In this document: piece by piece, positions 1 to 7,100 of the stretch
Layout of the letters: each line of letters starts with the position of its first letter
How positions within the stretch are numbered: position 1 is the first letter of the stretch
Notes under the pieces: model-generated
Told to the model about the DNA's origin: nothing
What the model saw: the letters and a program-made list of their open reading frames with translations, nothing else
Database searches by the model: none
Program-made: the position numbers and the translations under genes
Source: Rubrobacter_A sp965214435
GTDB taxonomy: Bacteria; Actinomycetota; Rubrobacteria; Rubrobacterales; Rubrobacteraceae
Length of the DNA stretch: 64,000 nucleotides
Reading direction: 5' to 3'
Assembly: GCA_965214435.1 (NCBI GenBank)
Contig: OZ243960.1
Coordinates: 1,922,001-1,986,000 of the forward strand

Positions 1-117
1 TATCTCATCCAGCGCCCGTTTGGTGCTAATAAGCCCATAGTTCGAGATAATGCCCAACACCACGAGCACTAGAATTAAAGCTCCAAAGCTTATCCACAGC
101 TTACTTTTTATTGTCAC
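1..117 (-). CDS. N-terminus of a membrane sensor protein (partial)
   Basis: A 39-codon open frame starts at a GTG (117-115) and runs off the left edge. It begins with a short basic stretch, then a single hydrophobic segment (about residues 8-24), then a polar stretch ending KRALDEI. This is the usual N-terminus of methyl-accepting chemotaxis proteins or HAMP-containing histidine kinases. It lies downstream of the response regulator and kinase on the same strand, so it may be the third gene of a signalling operon. The short length prevents choosing between chemoreceptor and kinase. The 181 bases between it and the kinase hold a 6-bp GC hairpin (132-147) and no gene. Confidence 0.5.
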   Translation of the reverse strand, partial: MTIKSKLWISFGALILVLVVLGIISNYGLISTKRALDEI

Positions 118-298
118 GAAACCCGCCCCCGGCGCCGCCTCCGGCGCTTTGTACGCTACTTCTCGCAGGTTGGACGGCCGCGGCCCGGCGTTACCCGGCG
201 CGCAGCATCCGTAGCTACCTAGGGTTATCGGAACGTTTGACCGGAAAGTTTAGCGGTGCGGCTTGCCGGCGCAGCAGATACTGCCCGGAGACCACAGG

Positions 299-1060
299 CT
301 AGTCGTGGGGCAGATAAACCGTAAAGGTCGAGCCTTTGCCGGGAGTGCTCTCGACGTCCACCCGGCCGCCGTGGTTCTTGACGACGTGCCGGACGATGGA
401 GAGCCCGAGGCCCGTACCGCCGGTCTCTTTGGAGCGGGCCTTGTCAACCCGGTAGAAACGCTCGAATATCCGGGAGAGCTTCCCTTCGGGTATCCCAATC
501 CCGTTGTCCACGATGCGGACGCTAATCTCCTCCTCGTCGGCCGCCGCCGTAACCTCGACCTCGCCGCCCGGCGGCGTGTACTTTATGGCGTTGTCGATCA
601 GGTTGGTCAGCATCGAGGTGAGCTGTGTTTCGTCGCCTTCTACGGTGTAGAGGTCTACCGTGCCGTAGCGCTTCCAGAGCAGCGTGATACCCTTCTGACG
701 GGCTACCTGGCGCATCCGGGCAAGCACCGTCACGAGCACGCCGCGCAGGTCCACGGGAAGAGGGTCTTGGACTTGATCTTCACCTTCGAGGCGGGCCAGA
801 TCCAGCAGGTCGGTTATAAGCCGGGAAAACCGGAAAGTCTCGTTTCTTAGCTGCTCGGCGAAAAGGCGGGCCTGCTCGGGGTCCTCTTCGATTATGTCCG
901 TGAGGCTCTCGGCCAGTAGCATCAGGCTCGTAGCCGGAGTTTTCAGCTCGTGCGACACGTTTGCGACAAAATCGCGCCGGATCTTGTTGACCCTCTGTAA
1001 CTCTGGCGGGCTTACGGGACCGGCCTGACCCCCGTTCCCGGACTCGGTACTCCGGGTCAC
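299..1060 (-). CDS. soluble PhoR-type sensor histidine kinase
   Basis: Autophosphorylating histidine kinase of a two-component system. The H-box (VSHELKTP) is near residue 35, followed by a HisKA dimerisation helix, the N-box (NLIDNAIKYT), G1 (DNGIGIP), the F-box (FERFYRVD) and G2 (GGTGLGLSIV). At 253 residues it is only a catalytic core, with no membrane segment or sensor domain, so any signal must come through partners. The start chosen is the GTG four bases after the response-regulator stop; the longer open frame reads back through the regulator's end and its extra residues look non-native. The downstream membrane protein at 117 could supply sensing, but that is inference. Confidence 0.85.
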   Translation of the reverse strand: MTRSTESGNGGQAGPVSPPELQRVNKIRRDFVANVSHELKTPATSLMLLAESLTDIIEEDPEQARLFAEQLRNETFRFSRLITDLLDLARLEGEDQVQDPLPVDLRGVLVTVLARMRQVARQKGITLLWKRYGTVDLYTVEGDETQLTSMLTNLIDNAIKYTPPGGEVEVTAAADEEEISVRIVDNGIGIPEGKLSRIFERFYRVDKARSKETGGTGLGLSIVRHVVKNHGGRVDVESTPGKGSTFTVYLPHD

Positions 1061-1064
1061 AGCG

Positions 1065-1856
1065 CTACTCCGGCTCCAGCGCGATACCCGAGCCGGCGGT
1101 GCTGCCGGACCGCGCGACGCCTTCCCGGTTACCGCCCGGAGGAACTTCAAAGCGGTAGCCCCGGCCCCGGACCGTCTGGATGTAATCATAGTCCGTCTTC
1201 TCCGAGAGTGCGGCCCGCACGCGCCGGATGTGCACGTCTATGGTGCGCGAGGAACCGACGCCCGCGTGTCCCCAGACCTCCTTGGCAAGTTCCTCCCGGC
1301 TTTTTAGCTCGCCGGGCGAGGACGCGAGCGCCGTCAGAAGCTCGAACTCCTTTAGCCGCAGCTCTAGGCGCTCGCCGTTTATGCTGGCCGTAAAGTTCTT
1401 GGTGTCCAGGGCGAGCTCCCCGGTCTCCAGCACCCGTCCGCGGCTACCGGTCGCCCGGCTGCGCTTCAGGTTCGCGGTTATGCGGGCCATGAGCTCTCTC
1501 GTGCCAAAAGGTTTGGTTACGTAGTCGTCCGCGCCGGCTTCAAAGCCGCGGACCTTATCCTCCTCGGCGTCGCGGGCGGTGATCATGACGATCACCACCT
1601 CCCGGTCGCGCTCGCGGATGTGCTCGCAGACTTCTATACCGGAATCTTCCGGAAAGCCAGGGAGCATGATGTCCAACAGTATAAGGTCCGGCCGCAGCTT
1701 CCGGGCGTGCCTTATGGCTTCGCTCCCCGTGGTAGCCTTGGTCACGCCGAAACCCGCGCGGGAAAGGCTGTAAGTCAGGGTGTTGAGGATCACCGGGTCA
1801 TCCTCGACTATCAGGATCTCCGCTAACGGCTCCGCAGGTCCTGCGTTCTGTGTCAA
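1065..1856 (-). CDS. OmpR/PhoB-family response regulator
   Basis: DNA-binding response regulator of 263 residues. The receiver domain shows the acidic pair (VEDDP), the phosphoacceptor Asp in LILLDIMLPG and the conserved Lys in VTKPFG. A C-terminal winged helix follows (LRLKEFELL, TIDVHIRRVR, VRGRGYRFE). The TTG at 1856 is preceded by GGAG about ten bases upstream and puts the receiver about 15 residues from the start; the longer frame carries an implausible N-terminal extension. It is the first gene of the pair with the kinase, four bases apart. The divergent neighbour is the racemase gene, so 1857-2028 holds promoters for both strands. Confidence 0.88.
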   Translation of the reverse strand: MTQNAGPAEPLAEILIVEDDPVILNTLTYSLSRAGFGVTKATTGSEAIRHARKLRPDLILLDIMLPGFPEDSGIEVCEHIRERDREVVIVMITARDAEEDKVRGFEAGADDYVTKPFGTRELMARITANLKRSRATGSRGRVLETGELALDTKNFTASINGERLELRLKEFELLTALASSPGELKSREELAKEVWGHAGVGSSRTIDVHIRRVRAALSEKTDYDYIQTVRGRGYRFEVPPGGNREGVARSGSTAGSGIALEPE

Positions 1857-2028
1857 AGCGCACCAACTCCAGGCTACTTGGGTAGACGCCCGCAGTATAA
1901 CCCCCGCCGCCCACGGCTTCACCACCGCCTGTCCTCCTCCGGCCCGGACGCTACAATGCGGGCTCTTATAAAACTGTAGAAACGCCGGGTAAGGAGCACT
2001 TTTTGGATAGTAGACTGCGAGATAGACC

Positions 2029-3036
2029 GTGGAAGTAGCGGTAGAAAGCGTCACGGTCCATCCGAAGCGGACGTTCGCCATCGCCCGCAGTGCCTCGGAT
2101 GCCTTTGAGCACGTCACCCTGACCGTCCGGGAAGCCGGCCACACCGGCCGCGGCGAGTCAGCCCCGACGGACCGCTACGGCGAGAGCGCCGGAGCCGCCA
2201 GCAGAGCCCTCGAAACCGTAGAGATAAAAGACCCCTGGGACATCGAGGGCACCCTGGACGTAAACGCCGGCCTCCCGCCGAGTGCGCTCTCGGCACTCGA
2301 CGCCGCCCTTCACGACCTTGCGGCAAAAAGGCTCGGAGTACCGGTCTACCGGCTGCTCGGCCTCGGCCGCCCCGCCCCGACGACGGCCTACACTTTAGGA
2401 ATCGCCGACCGCCGGACGACGCTCGCCGACGCCCGCGAGCTATCGCTTTCGGGGTACCAAATATTCAAGATGAAGGTCGGCGGTCCGGAGGATATAGAAA
2501 CCGTCCGGGAGGTGGCCGGAAGCTCCGGCCCCGGGGCGGAGGTCTGGGTAGACGCGAACGAGGCGTTTTCGCCGGAGGAAGCCGTCGAGGTGGTCCGGGA
2601 GCTCCGGGGGATCGGCGTCTCCCTCATAGAGCAGCCCGTCCCGGCAAATGCCGGACCGAAAGCTTTGAGAATGGTGACGCAGGCGGCGGACCCGGTGCCG
2701 GTCATCGCCGATGAGAGCGCCGTAAACGCCCGGGACGTGCCCGGTCTGGCCGGCTCCGTGAGCGGGGTCAACGTAAAGCTCGCCAAGTGCGGCGGTATCC
2801 GGGGCGCCCTGGAGATGATCCACACCGCCCGCTCCTCGGGTATGCGCGTGATGCTTGGCTGCATGGTCGAGACCTCGCTCGGTATAGCGGCCGCGGCCCA
2901 CTTCTCCGGCCTCGTGGATTACGTGGACCTCGACGGCTTTCTGCTCCTGGCCGACGACCCGTTCTACGGCCTCTCCTCCGACGGTGGCCGCATCACCGTC
3001 CCGGATACCCCCGGTCTCGGGGTTGAGCCCCGGTGA
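2029..3036 (+). CDS. dgcA: enolase-superfamily racemase/epimerase, DgcA-like (N-acetyl-D-glutamate racemase or dipeptide epimerase)
   Basis: Member of the mandelate racemase/muconate lactonizing subgroup (335 residues, usual length), which abstracts an alpha proton using Mg2+ and a lysine pair. Visible features are the KMK lysines (147-149), metal ligands Asp175 (VDANEAF), Glu201 (IEQPVP) and Asp228 (IADES), and Lys250/Lys253 in VNVKLAKCGG. Similar proteins are annotated as L-Ala-D/L-Glu epimerases. Next to a DUF1611 gene, however, the closest described pair is DgcA-DgcN of D-glutamate catabolism, in which DgcA racemises N-acetyl-D-glutamate. Its stop overlaps the next start (GTGA), indicating translational coupling. 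The family call is secure; the substrate is inferred from the neighbour. Confidence 0.75.
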   Translation: MEVAVESVTVHPKRTFAIARSASDAFEHVTLTVREAGHTGRGESAPTDRYGESAGAASRALETVEIKDPWDIEGTLDVNAGLPPSALSALDAALHDLAAKRLGVPVYRLLGLGRPAPTTAYTLGIADRRTTLADARELSLSGYQIFKMKVGGPEDIETVREVAGSSGPGAEVWVDANEAFSPEEAVEVVRELRGIGVSLIEQPVPANAGPKALRMVTQAADPVPVIADESAVNARDVPGLAGSVSGVNVKLAKCGGIRGALEMIHTARSSGMRVMLGCMVETSLGIAAAAHFSGLVDYVDLDGFLLLADDPFYGLSSDGGRITVPDTPGLGVEPR

Positions 3037-4166
3037 GGCTCCGCAACAGCGAACGCTCCAGCTCACAACCCCCCGCGAGGCGCTACGCTATCTTCGCTGA
3101 TGGGTGGTTTGCTGACGACCACGCCAAGACGGCCCACGGCCTTTTGCGCTACGGCCGGGACGAGGTCGCCTGCGTTATCGACTCGACGTTAGTTAACGCT
3201 GATGCGGACACTCCCCGGCGGGTGCTCGACGTAATGCCCGGTCTCGTGCTGGATCCCGGAAGAAACGCCCCGATAGTCGGCTCGGTCGAGGAGGCGCTCC
3301 GGTACTCCCCGACGTCCGTGCTCGTAGGGGTCGCCCCGCCGGGCGGGCGGCTGCCGGAAGCGTGGCTCGAAAGCCTGCGGGAAGCCGCCGGGGCGGGACT
3401 AGAGATCGTGAGCGGCCTCCACCAGCGTCTCGGGACCGAGCTTTCGGGGGCAGATGTCTGGGAAGTGCGGGAACCGCCCGCGGATTTACCGCTCTTTTCC
3501 GGCGAGGCATTTGAAGTGTCACCGAAGGTAGCCCTCACCGTCGGGACTACGGCGGCGGTCGGCAAGATGACCGCGACCCTGGAGATAGAGCGATCCGCGA
3601 GGGCCGCCGGACTGACCACCGCGTTCGCGGCGACGGGACAGACGGGGATAGTTATCTCCGGGTGGGGTATCTGCGTGGACGCGGTGGTCGCGGATTTTAT
3701 AGCCGGGGCTGCCGAACAGCTCGTCCTCGAAGCCGCCCGCGAGACCTCGGACGGAGGTCCCGCTCCCGACCTGATACTCGTCGAGGGTCAGGGTTCGCTC
3801 GGCCATCCGGCGTACTCTGGGGTTACGCTCGGCCTGTTGCACGGCTCGGCTCCGGACTGTCTGGTCCTCTGCTGCGACGCTTCCGGAGAGGAGATAATGG
3901 CCGGTGTCCCGCGCCCGGCGCCCGCCCGCGCCGCCCGGCTCTACGAGGAGGTCGCCGCCCTCGTAAGACCCGCGCCCGTCGTGGCCGTCAGCGTGAACAC
4001 CGGTGGCCTGGACGAAGCCGCCGCCCGCGACTTTGTCGAGCGGGTGTCGTCGGAGACCGGTCTGCCGGCGGCCGACCCTTTCCGGGGATCTGCGGCTCCC
4101 ATCCTCGAAGCCGTGAGGGCCGCGCCAAAGACCGCGGCCCGGAGACGGACACCGGGGAGTAGATGA
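3033..4166 (+). CDS. dgcN: DUF1611 P-loop protein, DgcN-like D-glutamate N-acetyltransferase
   Basis: A 377-residue protein with the DUF1611 layout: an N-terminal Rossmann-like domain (from RYAIFADGWF), then a P-loop ATPase-like half starting with TVGTTAAVGKMT near residue 170, followed by VVADFIAGA, LILVEGQGSL and HPAYSGVTLGLL. The family is described as DgcN, which acetylates D-glutamate to N-acetyl-D-glutamate for DgcA. The GTG start lies inside the dgcA stop (GTGA). Synteny with an enolase-superfamily racemase is the main support for the role. An older guess for the family, a GTPase-like or NAD-dependent epimerase domain, cannot be excluded from sequence alone. Confidence 0.72.
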   Translation: MRLRNSERSSSQPPARRYAIFADGWFADDHAKTAHGLLRYGRDEVACVIDSTLVNADADTPRRVLDVMPGLVLDPGRNAPIVGSVEEALRYSPTSVLVGVAPPGGRLPEAWLESLREAAGAGLEIVSGLHQRLGTELSGADVWEVREPPADLPLFSGEAFEVSPKVALTVGTTAAVGKMTATLEIERSARAAGLTTAFAATGQTGIVISGWGICVDAVVADFIAGAAEQLVLEAARETSDGGPAPDLILVEGQGSLGHPAYSGVTLGLLHGSAPDCLVLCCDASGEEIMAGVPRPAPARAARLYEEVAALVRPAPVVAVSVNTGGLDEAAARDFVERVSSETGLPAADPFRGSAAPILEAVRAAPKTAARRRTPGSR

Positions 4167-4238
4167 GGGGGCGTGTGCAACAAAGATTTTACGCTTGCGG
4201 GAATTCCACCCTATATCCGGCTATGTTAAAATTCGGCT

Positions 4239-4775
4239 GTGGCGAGATGCTTAACTCTTAATGCTAGTTACGAGCCTGTTGCCCTGGTGCCGATAAAAAG
4301 GGCCATCGTCCTCGTTGTCACCGAGAAGGCCGAGATAGTCGAGGCGCATCTGGAGCGGAAGTTCCGCTCCGAGAGGACCGAGTATCCTTATCCGCTGGTG
4401 ATCCGGCTGGTCAAGTTCGTGGAGATCCCACGCCGCCTGCGTCGGCACGTTACCAACACCATTCTGTTTGCCCGGGATAACTACCGCTGCCAGTACTGCA
4501 ATAAGCACCGCGACGACCTGAATCGTAAAGAGTCCCTTACCCGGGACCACGTAAAGCCGCTCTCGCGCGGCGGCGGTAACACCTGGGATAACGTGGTCGC
4601 TGCTTGTACCAAATGTAACGCCCGCAAGAGTAACCGGCTCCCGATGGAGTGCGGCATGTACCCGAAGACCACCCCGAAAGAGCCGCGCTACGTGGTCATG
4701 GTGTGGTACTCGCGGGGCCTGAACGCCGTCCAGCGCCGCTACGTCGAGCAGTTCTACGGAGAGCCGGCCTTCTAA
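4239..4775 (+). CDS. HNH endonuclease family protein
   Basis: Small nuclease-fold protein (178 residues). The central beta-beta-alpha metal site has a zinc-ribbon pair CQYC (about residue 86) and CTKC (about 128), with HNH residues in TRDHVKPLSRGGGNTWDN. Proteins of this compact type are common single-copy genes in actinobacteria; their substrate is unknown to me. The GTG start has no clear ribosome binding site, and a -10-like TATGTT lies 11 bases upstream (4223-4228), so the message may be leaderless. It is an isolated gene between dgcN and the MoxR operon, and a hairpin overlaps its stop. Confidence 0.82.
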   Translation: MARCLTLNASYEPVALVPIKRAIVLVVTEKAEIVEAHLERKFRSERTEYPYPLVIRLVKFVEIPRRLRRHVTNTILFARDNYRCQYCNKHRDDLNRKESLTRDHVKPLSRGGGNTWDNVVAACTKCNARKSNRLPMECGMYPKTTPKEPRYVVMVWYSRGLNAVQRRYVEQFYGEPAF

Positions 4776-4782
4776 AGGCCGG
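4764..4782 (+). terminator. hairpin overlapping the HNH gene stop
   Basis: Perfect 8-bp inverted repeat CCGGCCTT/AAGGCCGG with a 3-base loop that contains the start of the TAA stop codon. No T-run follows, so termination would be weak or factor-assisted. Confidence 0.45.
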
Positions 4783-4796
4783 GCTATAGAACTTCG

Positions 4797-4824
4797 TTAG
4801 ACGCCGCCGGACGTGGGGTATAAT
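4797..4824 (+). promoter_or_regulatory. probable promoter of the moxR operon
   Basis: A perfect TATAAT at 4819-4824 follows TTAGAC (4797-4802) with a 16-base spacer, about 36 bases before the TTG start at 4861. A GGAG ribosome binding site sits near 4853. This is one of two perfect TATAAT boxes that I noticed in intergenic DNA here. Confidence 0.6.
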
Positions 4825-4860
4825 GGTCGCTCGTCGTAAAAGTGCTTTGGTCGGAGATTT

Positions 4861-5802
4861 TTGGATTACAGCGGTGTCGCAGATACGGCTGCGAGGATAG
4901 TAAGCAACGTCGAGCGCGCCGTATCCGGCAAACGGGAAAGCATAGAGCTTGCGGTAGCGACGATGCTCGCCGGTGGGCATTTCCTTATAGAAGACGTGCC
5001 CGGTGTTGGCAAGACGCTGCTCGCCAAGGCGCTCGCGCGGTCGCTGGCGGCCGATTTCCGGCGCATACAGTTCACTCCGGACCTCCTGCCGGGGGATGTC
5101 ACCGGGCTAAACGTCTACGAGGGCGGGGATGCTTCTTTTCGGTTTTGGGCCGGTCCTATCTTTGCCAACGTGGTCCTGGCGGATGAGATCAACCGCGCCA
5201 CCCCGAAAACTCAGAGCGCGCTCCTGGAGGCGATGGGGGAGGGTTCTGTAACCGTCGACGGGGAAAGCCGGGAACTGCCCCGGCCGTTCGGGGTAATCGG
5301 CACTCAGAACCCGATAGAGCACGACGGCACCTACCCGCTGCCCCACGCGGAACTCGACCGCTTTATGGTCCGGATGGATCTCGGGTACCCGGACACCGCC
5401 GCCGAGATACGGTTGCTCAAGCTCGCCCGGGACCCGGTGGCCGAGCTCTCGCCGGTAGTGAGTACGGAGGAATTTTTGGAGATGCAGCGGCTCGCGGAAG
5501 AGGTCCACGCCGCCGAGTCGGTGCTCTCCTACGTCGTCTCCATAACGGCGGCTACCCGCAAGCATGAGGGGGTACGGCTCGGGGCTTCCCCGCGGGCGAG
5601 CCGGATGCTGCTGGCAGCGTCAAAAGCCTGGGCCGCGTTAGAGGGGCGCTCTTACCTGATCCCCGATGATGTAAAGGCGCTCGCCCCTTACGTGCTCTCG
5701 CACCGGATCATCCCGTCTTCGCAGGCCCGTTACGCTTCCGGAGGGGCCGAGGGCGTGGTGCGGGACATACTCGGTTCGATCCCGATCACCGAAGCGGTCT
5801 AG
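4861..5802 (+). CDS. MoxR-family AAA+ ATPase
   Basis: AAA+ chaperone-type ATPase (313 residues) of the MoxR group, which partners with VWA/DUF58 proteins in maturation of other complexes. Visible are Walker A (DVPGVGKTLLAKAL, near residue 45), Walker B (LADEINRATPKTQSALLEAM), sensor 1 (VIGTQNPIEHDGTYPLPHAELDRF within one conserved block) and the C-terminal lid with SPRASRMLL. The TTG start is preceded by GGAG. The DUF58 gene begins two bases after its stop. The MoxR/DUF58/transglutaminase arrangement is a well-known conserved operon of unknown physiological role, possibly envelope related. Confidence 0.92.
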   Translation: MDYSGVADTAARIVSNVERAVSGKRESIELAVATMLAGGHFLIEDVPGVGKTLLAKALARSLAADFRRIQFTPDLLPGDVTGLNVYEGGDASFRFWAGPIFANVVLADEINRATPKTQSALLEAMGEGSVTVDGESRELPRPFGVIGTQNPIEHDGTYPLPHAELDRFMVRMDLGYPDTAAEIRLLKLARDPVAELSPVVSTEEFLEMQRLAEEVHAAESVLSYVVSITAATRKHEGVRLGASPRASRMLLAASKAWAALEGRSYLIPDDVKALAPYVLSHRIIPSSQARYASGGAEGVVRDILGSIPITEAV

Positions 5803-5804
5803 CT

Positions 5805-7100
5805 TTGCGGGGTGTCTCGCGGGCAAAAATCCGGCCGACGGCCCGCGGGTGGCAGGTGATATTGACCGGCGGTGTCGTGCTGGCTCTGGCGGCCATCTTC
5901 GGGACCACCCAACTCTACCAGCTAGCCTACGTGTTCGGAGCGCTGCTCGCCGCGGCTCTCGCACTCGGGTTGTTCAGCTCCAGGGCCCTGCGACTCTACC
6001 GCCAGATGCCAAAAGACGTAAAGATACAGGCCGGAGAGACCTCCCGGATAGGGCTGCTGCTCGCGAACACCTCTCGTTTCCGCGGACCGCGGGCCGACAT
6101 CCTAGACCGCGTGCCGGATCTCAAAAGTTTTAAAGCTCCGTTTTTAGAAAGCTATGAGGACCACATCGTAGAGCTACCGGTCACCTTCGAGCGCCGGGGA
6201 ATGTATCAGATCGGACCGGCCGAGGTCCGCTCCTTCGACCTGTTTGAACTCTGGCGCTTTACCCGGAGACACGACGAGCGCGCGGAGGTTCTGGTATACC
6301 CGGAGACCTTCGATCTATCCGGGTTCCCGGTCCACGGCGGCAGCGTCGAGGCCGGCAGCCGGGGAGCGCGCGCCGCCCGCGGCGAAGACTTTTCGGGCCT
6401 CAGGGAGTACCGCCGCGGCGACGACCGGCGGCACATCCACTGGAAGAGCGTCGCCCGCACCGGCGAGCTTATAGTCAAGGAGTTCTCCATAGACGCTCCC
6501 CGGCGCTATTCGGTGGTCCTGGACCTCTCTCGCGGGAGCCTGCGGAGCTCCCAGGATGAGGTCGAGGATGCGGTGTCCGCCGCGGGCTCGGTGCTCGGGT
6601 ATCTTTTTAAAGAGGGTCTGACGTTCCGGCTAGCCTGCACGGACGGGGCTGGGAGCGCCTCCGGCTTTGCGGCGGGGGAAGCTTCTTATTGGGAGGCTAT
6701 GGACCTCCTGGCGACCGTCCGGGCCGACGGCGACAAAGACCCGGCGGAGTTCATCCGGGAGGAACGGGAGCGGCTCGGTGAAGGCGTGATCCTGATTTCC
6801 CGAACTACCGGCCGCCGGGGTGGCTCTCCGGCCGACAAAGCACTGCCGGATGGTGTCCGGGAACTGCGCTCTGGGGGGATGTCCGTTACCGTGGTGGCGC
6901 TCGCTACCCACACCTACGAAGGCCCGGTGAACGCGCCCCGGCGGCCGGCGGCCCAGGACCGCGAGGAAAGTTTCCGAGAGCGCCTCCGGTCGCTGGAAGA
7001 AGCCGGGGCCGAGGTACTCGCCGTGCGCAAGAGACCCGGCGTGGCCGGGCTTTCCGGCGGAAACGGAGAACGGGGCCGGGCCGCATGGAGAACCGGGTAG
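5805..7100 (+). CDS. DUF58 domain-containing membrane protein
   Basis: Protein of 431 residues with two N-terminal membrane helices (about residues 15-55), a beta-rich middle segment and the DUF58 signature RRGDDRRHIHWKS near residue 205. A VWA-like C-terminal half follows (SVVLDLSRGS). DUF58 proteins are the standard partners of MoxR ATPases. The TTG start two bases after the moxR stop is the first in-frame start. Its end overlaps the next gene's ATG by 16 bases, so the three genes are probably translated as one unit. Confidence 0.9.
   Translation: MRGVSRAKIRPTARGWQVILTGGVVLALAAIFGTTQLYQLAYVFGALLAAALALGLFSSRALRLYRQMPKDVKIQAGETSRIGLLLANTSRFRGPRADILDRVPDLKSFKAPFLESYEDHIVELPVTFERRGMYQIGPAEVRSFDLFELWRFTRRHDERAEVLVYPETFDLSGFPVHGGSVEAGSRGARAARGEDFSGLREYRRGDDRRHIHWKSVARTGELIVKEFSIDAPRRYSVVLDLSRGSLRSSQDEVEDAVSAAGSVLGYLFKEGLTFRLACTDGAGSASGFAAGEASYWEAMDLLATVRADGDKDPAEFIREERERLGEGVILISRTTGRRGGSPADKALPDGVRELRSGGMSVTVVALATHTYEGPVNAPRRPAAQDREESFRERLRSLEEAGAEVLAVRKRPGVAGLSGGNGERGRAAWRTG

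Noticed and set aside
3149..3619. 156-codon minus-strand frame
   Set aside because: Antisense to the DUF1611 gene with low-complexity Ser/Pro/Arg content.
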